DNA from: JANXXV01 sp038230275
GTDB taxonomy: Bacteria; Acidobacteriota; Terriglobia; Bryobacterales; Bryobacteraceae
Assembly (NCBI GenBank): GCA_038230275.1
Contig: JBBRNO010000164.1
Coordinates: forward strand, 1-13,610
DNA: 13,610 nt
Direction of reading: 5' to 3'
Shown: positions 6,758-13,610 of the stretch, piece by piece
Position numbering within the stretch: position 1 is the first letter of the stretch
Layout: every line of letters starts with the position of its first letter
Program-made: the position numbers and the translations under genes
Notes under the pieces: model-generated
What the model was told of the DNA's origin: nothing
Database searches by the model: none
Seen by the model: the letters and a program-made list of their open reading frames with translations, nothing else

Positions 6758-7620
6758 AGGCAGTGCCCCGGTCCTTTCCCATCCTGCACGCCGAATCGCG
6801 CAGCATCCTCAGTAAGACCACCGGCTTCATAGCCCAGGCCGGCTTTACCCACTCGCTGACACCCGCGCGCAACTGCACTTTCGGCTGCACATATTGTTAT
6901 GTCCCGACCCTGGGCATCTACGGTGGATTGAAACCCGAAGACTGGCAGCGCTGGGGCCAGTTCACCACCTTCAAATCCAACGCGGCCACTCTACTGGCCA
7001 GCGCCCTGCGCCCGGATCAGGTCATCTACTGCTCCCCTCTAGTCGATCCCTACCAACCAGCGGAAGCGGAGGAAAGCGCCATGCCGCGGATTCTGGATGC
7101 TCTCATCGCCAGCCCGCCAGCCATCTTCACCATGCAAACCAGAGGCCCTCTAATCCTCCGCGACATCGATAGACTCCAAGCCCTGGCCCGGCGCACCAGA
7201 CTCCGCGTCAGCTTCTCGCTCACCACGGACGATGAGGAAGTGCGCCGCCTATACGAACCCCACTGCGCCTCGCTAGCCCAAAGGCTCGTGGCAATCCGTG
7301 AACTGCGAGCCGCCGGCATCGACACCTACGCAACCCTGGCGCCGCTGCTCCCATGTAATCCCGAAAACCTCGCGGCAGCGGCCATCGATGCCACCGTCAA
7401 CCACATCATCGGCGACCCGCTTCACATCCGCCCCACCAAGCGCACCGGCGCCACCACGCGCGAAGCCGCATACCGCATCAGCCGCGCGCACCATCAGCAA
7501 CATTGGCTGGAACCCGCATTTCAATCCCAAATCGTCGAACGCATCCGCTCCGTCGCCCAAGCGGCGGGCCGTCGCTTCGCCACCGGACCGGAGGCCTTCG
7601 CATGGCTGGCAATGAATTAG
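6754..7620 (+). CDS. Radical SAM protein, spore photoproduct lyase-like (COG1533 type)
   Basis: A 288-residue radical SAM enzyme. The cluster-binding motif CTFGCTYCYVP (C41, C45, C48) is the canonical CxxxCxxC that holds the 4Fe-4S cluster and SAM. It is followed by YCSPLVDPYQPAE and TMQTRGPLILRD, features I associate with the SplB-like/Rv2578c-type group rather than with true spore photoproduct lyase. This host type does not sporulate, so a DNA-lesion role should not be assumed. The ATG overlaps the amidohydrolase stop (ATGA), implying translational coupling, and the 3' end overlaps the aldehyde dehydrogenase start by 19 bases. The substrate is unknown. Confidence 0.88.
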   Translation: MKAVPRSFPILHAESRSILSKTTGFIAQAGFTHSLTPARNCTFGCTYCYVPTLGIYGGLKPEDWQRWGQFTTFKSNAATLLASALRPDQVIYCSPLVDPYQPAEAEESAMPRILDALIASPPAIFTMQTRGPLILRDIDRLQALARRTRLRVSFSLTTDDEEVRRLYEPHCASLAQRLVAIRELRAAGIDTYATLAPLLPCNPENLAAAAIDATVNHIIGDPLHIRPTKRTGATTREAAYRISRAHHQQHWLEPAFQSQIVERIRSVAQAAGRRFATGPEAFAWLAMN

Positions 7621-9134
7621 CAATCCGCGCACAAACTCTAGCGCGTTTAGAAATCGAACCCGTCAATTCCGGCGCATGTTACGGCCCATGGATCGACGAA
7701 CCAGGCGGCCAGGAACTCATCTCCTTCGACCCCAGCGACGGCGCCCCCATCGCGAAAGTCCGCATGGCCGTGGAAGAAGATTACGACGACGTCCTCTACG
7801 AAGCCGCAAAAGCCTTCCAGAAGTGGCGCATGTGTCCAGCCCCGAAACGCGGTGCGATCGTGCGCGAAATCGGCGAGGAACTGCGCAAGTATAAACAGGA
7901 CCTGGGCACGCTGGTCTCGCTGGAAATGGGCAAGAGCCTGCAGGAAGGGCTCGGCGAAGTGCAGGAGATGATCGACATCGCGGACTTCGCGGTAGGCCTC
8001 TCGCGCCAGCTCCACGGCCTCACCATGCACAGCGAGCGCCCGCGCCACCGCATGTATGAACAATGGCACCCGCTAGGCATAGTGGGCGTAATCAGCGCCT
8101 TCAACTTTCCGGTAGCCGTGTGGTCCTGGAACGCCTTGATCGCAGCCGTCTGCGGCGACGTAATCGTCTGGAAGCCCTCCCCGGAAACACCCCTGACCGC
8201 CATCGCCGTGCAAAAGATATGCAGCCGCGTAATGGATCGCCACGGCTGGACCGGCGTCTTCAATCTGCTGATCGGCGAAGTGGAGATCATCGGCGAACGT
8301 CTGATCAAGGACCGCCGAATCCCCCTGATCAGCGCCACCGGCTCCACCGCCATGGGCCGCCACGTAGCGGAAGTAGTGGCCCATCGATTAGGCCGGACGT
8401 TGCTGGAACTAGGCGGCAATAACGGTGTAGTCATCATGCCGGATGCGAACCTCGATCTCGCCCTCCGCGCCGCCGTCTTCGGAGCGCTCGGCACCGCCGG
8501 CCAACGCTGCACTACGCTCCGCCGCCTCTTTTTGCACAAAAGCATCGCCCCACAATTTACGGAAAGGCTAATCGCAGCCTACAAAAGCGTGAAGGTCGGA
8601 TCTCCACTGGACCCAAGCACACTCCTAGGTCCGCTAGTAAACGAAACCGCGGTTCGCCGCATGCAGGAAGGTCTGGAAGAGATCCGCATCCAAGGCGGGG
8701 AATTGCTCTATGGCGGCAAACCGTTAGGCGGCAACTACGTGGAACCCGCCATAGTCCGCACGCAACCCCGCATGCCGTTGCTCAAACATGAGATCTTCGC
8801 GCCCATACTCTATGTGTTGGAATTCGAAACGCTGGAAGAAGTAATCCGCTGGCACAACGACGTTCCCCAAGGCCTCTCCTCAGCCATCTTCACTACAAAC
8901 CAGAACACCGCCGAAATGTTCTTAAGCGCCGTAGGCAGCGACTGCGGTATCGCCAACGTCAACATCGGCACCAGCGGCGCGGAAATCGGTGGAGCCTTCG
9001 GCGGCGAAAAAGACACCGGCGGCGGCCGTGAATCCGGCAGCGACGCCTGGAAATCCTACATGCGCCGGCAAACGGTAACCATCAACTGGTCGGACGAACT
9101 CCCCCTGGCGCAGGGCATCGAGTTCCCAATCTAG
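7602..9134 (+). CDS. Aldehyde dehydrogenase, ALDH7 / alpha-aminoadipic semialdehyde dehydrogenase type
   Basis: A 510-residue NAD(P)-dependent aldehyde dehydrogenase. The start is set by GGAGG (7590-7594) 7 bases before ATG 7602; the frame extends upstream but only over radical SAM coding sequence. Catalytic features: N168 in SAFNFP, K191 in WKPS, GST (247-249), general base E269 in LELGGNN, and nucleophile C303 in GQRCTTLRR. The C-terminal FGGEKDTGGGRESGSDAWKS region is characteristic of the ALDH7 (antiquitin) branch, which oxidises alpha-aminoadipic semialdehyde in lysine breakdown and also acts on other aldehydes. No other lysine-catabolism gene is visible here, so the pathway is inferred from subfamily only. 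The length is normal for the family. Confidence 0.92.
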   Translation: MAGNELAIRAQTLARLEIEPVNSGACYGPWIDEPGGQELISFDPSDGAPIAKVRMAVEEDYDDVLYEAAKAFQKWRMCPAPKRGAIVREIGEELRKYKQDLGTLVSLEMGKSLQEGLGEVQEMIDIADFAVGLSRQLHGLTMHSERPRHRMYEQWHPLGIVGVISAFNFPVAVWSWNALIAAVCGDVIVWKPSPETPLTAIAVQKICSRVMDRHGWTGVFNLLIGEVEIIGERLIKDRRIPLISATGSTAMGRHVAEVVAHRLGRTLLELGGNNGVVIMPDANLDLALRAAVFGALGTAGQRCTTLRRLFLHKSIAPQFTERLIAAYKSVKVGSPLDPSTLLGPLVNETAVRRMQEGLEEIRIQGGELLYGGKPLGGNYVEPAIVRTQPRMPLLKHEIFAPILYVLEFETLEEVIRWHNDVPQGLSSAIFTTNQNTAEMFLSAVGSDCGIANVNIGTSGAEIGGAFGGEKDTGGGRESGSDAWKSYMRRQTVTINWSDELPLAQGIEFPI

Positions 9135-9142
9135 TCGAATCC

Positions 9143-9172
9143 ATCCGCGTTGATCGGCGTGCATCGGCGGCC
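9143..9172. repeat. Three imperfect tandem 10-mers
   Basis: ATCCGCGTTG, ATCGGCGTGC and ATCGGCGGCC follow one another directly in the 127-bp gap between the aldehyde dehydrogenase and ATPase genes. All share ATCSGCG. From memory, similar 'ATCNGCGTTC' runs recur between genes in acidobacterial and planctomycete genomes; their function is unknown. Confidence 0.55.
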
Positions 9173-9261
9173 GACAAATAACTACGAATCCCCGGATCAG
9201 TACAGCTATCTCCGGCCCCTGGTCGATCCAGCCGCCGACCTGCGCTAAATTAAGAAAACCC

Positions 9262-11625
9262 ATGCAAGACTTCGAAAAACTAGGCGCCTTCTACCTCGGC
9301 CGCGAAAACAACACCCCGCTCCTCTACGACAGCAAAGACCTTGTCACCCACGCCGTCTGCGTAGGCATGACCGGCAGCGGGAAAACCGGCCTCTGCATCG
9401 GCCTCCTCGAAGAGGCAGCCATAGACGGCATCCCCGCCATCGTAATCGACCCCAAAGGCGACCTCACCAACCTTCTGCTCCAATTCCCAGACCTCAAACC
9501 GGAAGACTTCGCCCCCTGGATCAACCCCGGCGACGCAGCCCGCCAAAACCTGACGCCCGAACAATTCGCCGCTCAACAAGCAACGCAATGGCGCGAAGGC
9601 CTGGCTAAATGGGGGCAGGATGGCGAGCGCATCCGCAAGCTCCAAGCCGCCGCCGATTTCGCCATCTACACGCCAGGCAGCGCAGCCGGCCTCTCCCTCT
9701 CCATCCTCAAATCATTCGCCCCGCCCGCCGCAGCCGTAGCCGACGACCGCGAGCTAACCCGCGACCGCATCAGCGTGACCGCCACCGCCGTTCTTTCCCT
9801 GCTCGGCATAGACGCCGACCCAATGAAGAGCCGCGAGCACATCCTGCTCTCGAACCTCTTCGCTAACGCCTGGAAACAAGGCGATTCGCTAGACCTCGCC
9901 ACCCTCATCCACCAGATCCAATCCCCGCCAATCACCCAAATCGGAGTGATGGACCTCGAGACATTCTTCCCCGCCAAAGACCGCTTCGAACTGTCCATGA
10001 GCCTCAATAACCTGCTGGCGTCCCCAGGCTTCGAAGCCTGGCTCGAAGGCGATCCGTTAGACATTGACCGCTTACTCCACACGCCCGCAGGCAAGCCGCG
10101 CATCTCGGTAATCTGCATCGCTCACCTCAGTGACACCGAGCGCATGTTCTTCGTCTCGCTGCTGCTCAATGAAATGCTAGGCTGGACCCGCACGCAATCC
10201 GGCACCACCAGCCTGCGGGCCATCCTCTACATGGACGAGATCTTCGGCTACTTCCCGCCAGTCTCCAACCCGCCCTCGAAGAAACCCCTGCTCACGCTGC
10301 TTAAGCAAGCCAGAGCCTTCGGCGTAGGCATCGTCCTCGCCACCCAGAACCCGGTCGATCTCGATTACAAAGGGTTAGCCAACTGCGGAACGTGGTTCAT
10401 AGGAAGGCTGCAAACCGAGCGTGACAAAGCCAGACTGATGGATGGCTTGGAGGGCGCTGCATCAGACACAGGCGGCCACCTGGACCGCCGGCAACTCGAA
10501 CAAATGCTCGCCAGCCTGGGCAAGCGAATGTTCCTTATGAATAGCGTGCACGACAGTACACCAACCGTGTTTGAAAGCCGCTGGGCACTCTGTTACTTGC
10601 GCGGCCCACTAACTCGCACGCAAATCAAATCGCTGATGGACCCGCGCAAAACCGCCGCACCCACTGCCGCCGCGCCCACCCCGCAGCCAAAACCCAGCGC
10701 CCCCAGAGTAGCCCTGCCGCCTGAAATCCCCCAAGCCTTCCTCCCGCTCAGAAGCACAGCGATGGACATCGTCTACCACCCGGTAATCCTCGGCGCTGTA
10801 CAAATTCGTTTCGTGGACGCGAAATCGAATACAGACTTCCAGCGCGACGCGGTCTTCATCACCAAAATTGAGGACGACAGCCTGCCCGTGCAATGGGAAC
10901 ATGCAACGGAGATCGCGGTAGACGCATCGGACCTCGAAAAGGCGCCCGCTCCCGGAGCCGAATTCGCCACCCTGCCACCCGCCGGAGCGATTGCCAAAAA
11001 TTACGCCACTTGGAACAAAGCTCTAATCACCTGGATCTATTCCACCCAGCAGCTAACCAGCTACAAGTGTGAAAGTCTGAATGCGGTCTCCAACGCGAAC
11101 GAAAGCGAGCGCGACTTCCGCGTCCGCCTGGGCCAGCAAGCCCGCGAAGCGCGAGATCTGGCAGTGGAAGAATTACGCAAGAAATACGCGCCAAAGGTGG
11201 CCATGTTGCAGGAACGCCTCCGCCGCGCCCAACAGGCAGCCGAGCGCGAGCAGCAGCAATCAACAGCGCAAACAATCTCGTCGGTTATCTCGGTCGGTGC
11301 CAGCCTGCTAGGCGCCTTCATGGGCCGCAAGGTCATCAGCAAGACCACAATCGCCAGCGCCGCCTCCGCCGTAAAATCCATCGGCCGTTCCCAAAAAGAA
11401 TCGCAGGACGTTGCCCGCAGCCAGGAAACCGTCGAGGCGGTTCAGCAACAGATGGCCGCCACCGACGCCGATTTCAAGACCGAAACAGACGCCCTGGTCT
11501 CGAAGATCGACCCAATGACCGAAGCCCTTACCACCCTGACAATCAAGCCAAAAAAGACAAACATCTCAATCCGCCTCCTCACGCTGGCTTGGGCCCCGAA
11601 CACAGAAGGAAAACCAGCCTACTGA
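9262..11625 (+). CDS. HerA/FtsK-superfamily ATPase with C-terminal coiled coil and hydrophobic segment
   Basis: A 787-residue P-loop ATPase. The N-terminal half is a DUF87/HerA-TraB-like motor domain: Walker A GMTGSGKTG (35-43), then IVIDPKGDLTNL (61-71), Walker B AILYMDEIFG (320-328, D325 and E326), and VLATQNPVDL just after as sensor I. A Pro/Ala-rich linker lies near 463-480. The C-terminal part has a long charged coiled coil (~625-667, RKKYAPKVAMLQERL and following), a small glycine-rich hydrophobic stretch SVISVGASLLGAFMGRK (~671-687) and a second helical region. Superfamily members pump DNA or handle repair ends, but no NurA, MRE11 or conjugation gene is adjacent, so the role is unknown. 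It has a weak ribosome binding site (TTAAGAAAA) and is probably the last gene of the run that starts at 5420. Confidence 0.85.
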   Translation: MQDFEKLGAFYLGRENNTPLLYDSKDLVTHAVCVGMTGSGKTGLCIGLLEEAAIDGIPAIVIDPKGDLTNLLLQFPDLKPEDFAPWINPGDAARQNLTPEQFAAQQATQWREGLAKWGQDGERIRKLQAAADFAIYTPGSAAGLSLSILKSFAPPAAAVADDRELTRDRISVTATAVLSLLGIDADPMKSREHILLSNLFANAWKQGDSLDLATLIHQIQSPPITQIGVMDLETFFPAKDRFELSMSLNNLLASPGFEAWLEGDPLDIDRLLHTPAGKPRISVICIAHLSDTERMFFVSLLLNEMLGWTRTQSGTTSLRAILYMDEIFGYFPPVSNPPSKKPLLTLLKQARAFGVGIVLATQNPVDLDYKGLANCGTWFIGRLQTERDKARLMDGLEGAASDTGGHLDRRQLEQMLASLGKRMFLMNSVHDSTPTVFESRWALCYLRGPLTRTQIKSLMDPRKTAAPTAAAPTPQPKPSAPRVALPPEIPQAFLPLRSTAMDIVYHPVILGAVQIRFVDAKSNTDFQRDAVFITKIEDDSLPVQWEHATEIAVDASDLEKAPAPGAEFATLPPAGAIAKNYATWNKALITWIYSTQQLTSYKCESLNAVSNANESERDFRVRLGQQAREARDLAVEELRKKYAPKVAMLQERLRRAQQAAEREQQQSTAQTISSVISVGASLLGAFMGRKVISKTTIASAASAVKSIGRSQKESQDVARSQETVEAVQQQMAATDADFKTETDALVSKIDPMTEALTTLTIKPKKTNISIRLLTLAWAPNTEGKPAY

Positions 11626-11686
11626 TCCAACGGCCACGGCCCCGATTGACAACTGCATTGCAACAAGCAGACCCAGGAGACCTGCA

Positions 11687-11964
11687 ATGTTCCCGGAGCC
11701 GTCAGCGCCCAAGAGCATCGCGACGACCGGCGCTCCGAAGATAAGAAACACAAAGATTCCCACGAATGGAATGAGCGAGAAGATCAAGCCTGCCGCCGCT
11801 ATCTACAAGAGCATCATAAGAAATACTACGACTTTCAAAAGGCGAAGAAACGGGACCAGGACAACTACTGGACCTGGCGTCACAGTCACCCGGGCTTCCA
11901 CGAAAAAATTCGCCGGCCGCCGTTAGCTATCAATTGTTACCTTCCTGCCGAACTTTCGAGGTAG
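11687..11964 (+). pseudogene. Decayed small exported protein ('NYWTWRHSHP' family), signal peptide lost
   Basis: The plus-strand frame open from 11650 to 11964 encodes VPGAVSAQEHRDD, then HEWNEREDQACRRYLQEHHK and KKRDQDNYWTWRHSHPGFHE. This is a pattern I know from small secreted acidobacterial proteins (a WN-EDRAYRRYL...Q-YWRWRH-HP type). AVSAQE looks like the end of a signal peptide, but no hydrophobic core or proper start precedes it in frame. Instead AGGAGA (11675-11680) and ATG 11687 stand 6 bases apart in a different frame. A deletion that removed the signal core and shifted frame would explain both. The tail overlaps the minus-strand gene ending at 11937. No function is known for the family. 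Confidence 0.5.
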
Positions 11965-12236
11965 TGAGAAATAGCGAAGACAACGTAGTGCAAAATCCCA
12001 AAGCAGCTAGTCAGTACGACAAGCTTAGGCATGGACCTAGACGGTTCGTGTCGCGAAGCTCCGCTCATTGCAACGAACCAGAAGATAGCCATACTCGTGC
12101 TTTGCGCTACTCTGCCGTTAACGCCTATAGCTATTAGCAAAATTATTGTTATGAGAGCAGCCACAACGCAGCCGCAGAGCAAGATCACGAAACTAATGAA
12201 ACCAAGGGGCCGGATAAGAGAGCCGGGATCACTCAT
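11937..12236 (-). CDS. Hypothetical small membrane protein
   Basis: A 99-residue protein from ATG 12236 on the minus strand; a TTG at 12257 with AGGA 8 bases upstream is an alternative giving seven more residues. Not recognised. It has a long hydrophobic segment near residues 11-38 (FISFVILLCGCVVAALI and onward), a shorter one near 45-58 (SMAIFWFVAMSG), and a third near 70-90 (LTSCFGILHYVVFAI), so three membrane passes are plausible. Base composition is clearly less GC-rich than the large genes to the left. It is the last of three same-strand small genes, 70 bp after its neighbour. Confidence 0.55.
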   Translation of the reverse strand: MSDPGSLIRPLGFISFVILLCGCVVAALITIILLIAIGVNGRVAQSTSMAIFWFVAMSGASRHEPSRSMPKLVVLTSCFGILHYVVFAISHYLESSAGR

Positions 12237-12306
12237 ATTTCCATCTATGCGTTTCAAAGAACATATCCTACCGCAGGATTCAGCGGCCTAAAGTTAGCGC
12301 CGCAGC

Positions 12307-12696
12307 TCAGTTCTTTTCCCTGAGCCCGCGGTGCCGTAATCCAGGCGTGCCCGCCTTGGTATCTCCAGCGAGGCGATCCGCGAAATCGACCAGCATGACA
12401 ATCCCCTCAATGGTTCGGACGTCAGGTCTTTCGCCGAAGTAGTCGCAGGACTCGCCCGGCAATCCAACGGCGGAAAGGATAGACTGGATCAACTCCTCTA
12501 GATCTTCTTCAACGATGCCGTGGTCGCGGTAGAGATCCTCCATAGGCGACAGGAACCGAACTTTCGCTACTTTACAAACGTGGTCATAAACGGTTTTCGA
12601 TACACGTTCATCCAAGACGCGGCTAGAAAAGAATCGGACGAATTCGTCACGAGTGAACTGCTGTGGTTTCTTACGGAACATTGGAAACCATCCCAT
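12307..12696 (-). CDS. Hypothetical protein, possibly acyl-carrier-like (DUF1493-like)
   Basis: A 129-residue soluble protein on the minus strand from ATG 12696; an in-frame ATG at 12681 (MFRKKPQQ) is an equally reasonable start. The upstream extension to 12738 looks non-coding. The middle, LSPMEDLYRDHGIVEEDLEE followed by LIQSILSAVGL, resembles the helix pattern of acyl-carrier-protein-like DUF1493 proteins, which often lack the phosphopantetheine serine; no DSL motif is seen here. The resemblance is weak and remembered, not searched. The N-terminus is rich in Phe and Arg. It lies between two small membrane protein genes, so the three may work together. Confidence 0.6.
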   Translation of the reverse strand: MGWFPMFRKKPQQFTRDEFVRFFSSRVLDERVSKTVYDHVCKVAKVRFLSPMEDLYRDHGIVEEDLEELIQSILSAVGLPGESCDYFGERPDVRTIEGIVMLVDFADRLAGDTKAGTPGLRHRGLREKN

Positions 12697-12799
12697 CACC
12701 ATCCGGCTTGACGCAGGTCGTTGCCTGCACAACGTCATGCACTAATTCACCCCAACCAATAAGCGGAGTCCACCTGCCGGCAGCATGCCTAAGCTTTAC

Positions 12800-13081
12800 T
12801 CACGTGCGTGAATCGGGGCCTCCATGTACTTCGTAAGAACTTTGCTTATCTTCGATAAACTGCAGCAAAACGTAGTCAACGCACACTCCTACAAACGTGA
12901 GAAATGCGCTGTGTCGGAGGACCGATTCTACGCTAAAGTCGGCGTATGGTTTGCGGACTAATTCGAACAGTAAACTCGCGGGCAGCGCAACGACGAGAAA
13001 TTTCCGAATGACCCGCGCCTTAAAACTTAACTGAGACGGTATGGTTTTGTAAAAGGTGACAAGCCAGTTTACTAGTTTCAA
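12800..13081 (-). CDS. Hypothetical small membrane protein
   Basis: A 93-residue minus-strand protein with two hydrophobic segments, KFLVVALPASLLFELV and SAFLTFVGVCVDYVLLQF. It is not recognised. The start is taken as TTG 13081 because GGAGGAG (13086-13092 on the minus strand) ends 4 bases upstream; the ATG at 13099 would place that Shine-Dalgarno inside the gene and has no site of its own. It is the first gene of the minus-strand trio, with 103 bp to the next. A candidate promoter lies about 100 bp upstream. Confidence 0.55.
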   Translation of the reverse strand: MKLVNWLVTFYKTIPSQLSFKARVIRKFLVVALPASLLFELVRKPYADFSVESVLRHSAFLTFVGVCVDYVLLQFIEDKQSSYEVHGGPDSRT

Positions 13082-13177
13082 GGAACTCCTCCGAGTCATT
13101 TCGGTAAGCGAATACTACAAAGGCCCGTCCCGTCATTAATGGCTGGAATAACCTGCACGACGTCGTATTGCGCGGTC

Positions 13178-13207
13178 TTAATAGACATTGTACAGCCCAG
13201 TAGTCAA
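13178..13207 (-). promoter_or_regulatory. Candidate promoter of the minus-strand small-gene trio
   Basis: On the minus strand TTGACT (13207-13202) and TATTAA (13183-13178) are separated by 18 bp, giving five and four matches to the -35 and -10 consensus. The untranslated leader to TTG 13081 would be about 90 bases. A run of eight C (13226-13233; G on the minus strand) sits 18 bp upstream of the -35 box. Apart from this, the 300-bp region 13082-13381 holds no convincing gene. Confidence 0.33.
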
Positions 13208-13338
13208 TACCGCTCCAGCAAACGGCCCCCCCCTTTTCCCGTTCCCACTTATTTTCATTTTTCTTCCGAATCAAATCAGTAACTTGCAACCACCCCTCCG
13301 CAACAGCCCCGCGGCGCCTATGCAAAACTCGAAATCGC

Positions 13339-13361
13339 AAGGGCGCTCCACACCCGCCCTT
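13339..13361 (+). other. Small hairpin in the leader of the last gene
   Basis: AAGGGCG (13339-13345) pairs with CGCCCTT (13355-13361) around a 9-nt loop. It ends 5 bases before the AAGGAGA ribosome binding site at 13367-13373, so it could influence translation of the downstream gene. Chance occurrence cannot be excluded. Confidence 0.35.
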
Positions 13362-13381
13362 AGCCGAAGGAGACGACTCAA

Positions 13382-13610
13382 ATGGCAAGCGCCAAACAAG
13401 TAGCAGCCAACCGCCGCAACGCGAGGCTTCCCAGAGGTCCGCTAAGCGCTGAAGCAAGCGCCGCAATCCGTCAGAACGCGACCAAGCACGGGCTAACGGC
13501 CAAGCACGTAGTGATGCAGCACGAAGAAGAAGCGGACTACCAGGAACTCCGAGCCAGCATCGTGATGGAGTACCGCCCGCACACTCCCCAAGAGCACCGC
13601 TTCGCGGATC
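13382..13610 (+). CDS. Conserved hypothetical protein ('NATKHGL' family), 3' truncated
   Basis: The gene begins at ATG 13382 with AAGGAGA (13367-13373) 8 bases upstream and runs off the right edge after 76 codons. The visible part, MASAKQVAANRRNARLPRGP and then IRQNATKHGLTAKHVV, matches a family of unknown function that is very abundant in Acidobacteria and some Proteobacteria. Its members share a K-I-AANR-NAQ-STGP start and a N-x-x-KHGL motif, often in many paralogous copies. The S/P-G-P positions are kept. No enzymatic motif is visible. A role in DNA or mobile-element biology has been suspected for such multicopy families, but nothing here proves it. Confidence 0.75.
   Translation, partial: MASAKQVAANRRNARLPRGPLSAEASAAIRQNATKHGLTAKHVVMQHEEEADYQELRASIVMEYRPHTPQEHRFAD

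Noticed and set aside
7503..7601. N-terminal extension of the aldehyde dehydrogenase
   Set aside because: The added residues are a frame shadow of the radical SAM gene, and GGAGG at 7590-7594 clearly marks ATG 7602.
7796..8545. Long minus-strand open frame of about 249 codons opposite the aldehyde dehydrogenase
   Set aside because: It is antisense to a gene with all ALDH7 catalytic motifs, has Ser/Arg-rich low-complexity content and no recognisable domain.
9135..9261. Possible CRISPR-like array in the 10-mer tandem
   Set aside because: The units are contiguous 10-mers with no spacers, far too short for CRISPR repeats, and no cas gene is present.
11566..11787. Hydrophobic minus-strand frame of 73 codons overlapping the ATPase 3' end
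   Set aside because: It begins at a TTG without a good ribosome binding site, overlaps the certain ATPase coding end by 60 bases, and the plus strand carries a recognisable protein pattern there. Two membrane helices are conceivable, so it is not fully excluded.
12520..12711. Plus-strand frame of 63 codons opposite the acyl-carrier-like gene
   Set aside because: It is antisense to a more protein-like minus-strand frame and has no ribosome binding site.
13020..13466. Minus-strand frame of 148 codons upstream of the small membrane protein gene
   Set aside because: It overlaps the convincing start of the 'NATKHGL' gene and the GGAGGAG site of the minus-strand gene, and its product is Arg/Trp-rich without any domain-like pattern.

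Overview
The window looks like a piece of a GC-rich chromosome from a soil-type Acidobacteriota, most likely near Solibacter/Bryobacterales. This is inferred from remembered family resemblance (membrane-fused spermidine-synthase-like proteins, a 'NATKHGL' family gene, an 'NYWTWRHSHP' family relic) and composition, not from a search. No rRNA, tRNA, CRISPR array, transposase, integrase or phage gene is recognisable.

Layout: (1) 1-1290, the 3' part of a large membrane protein with a C-terminal spermidine-synthase-like methyltransferase domain. (2) 1291-1485, an intergenic element in which two copies of a 28-bp direct repeat bracket a 9-bp-arm hairpin; the second copy supplies a candidate promoter. 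(3) 1486-3618, a drug-export-type ABC operon (ATPase, ABC-2 permease) followed by a TetR-type regulator broken by a frameshifting deletion inside its DNA-binding domain. (4) 3674-5332, an emfourin-like inhibitor followed by a protealysin-like M4 metalloprotease, closed by a clear hairpin terminator. The inhibitor has two competing starts, one giving a lipoprotein and one a cytoplasmic protein. (5) 5420-11625, a same-strand run of four large genes: an exported amidohydrolase, an SPL-like radical SAM protein, an ALDH7-type semialdehyde dehydrogenase and an orphan HerA/FtsK-like ATPase. The first three overlap. (6) 11687-13381, a less GC-rich, gene-poor stretch holding a decayed signal-peptide protein on the plus strand and three small uncharacterised genes on the minus strand (two membrane proteins and one possibly acyl-carrier-like protein). 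(7) 13382-13610, the start of a conserved hypothetical gene that runs off the right edge.

The genes form several independent units. The ABC unit probably exports a compound and was once controlled by the now broken TetR protein. The emfourin/protealysin pair is a protease with its dedicated inhibitor, here in reversed gene order and with an apparent lipoprotein signal; it is the most interesting system in the window. The four-gene run is probably one transcription unit, at least through the aldehyde dehydrogenase, but its members do not form a pathway I recognise.
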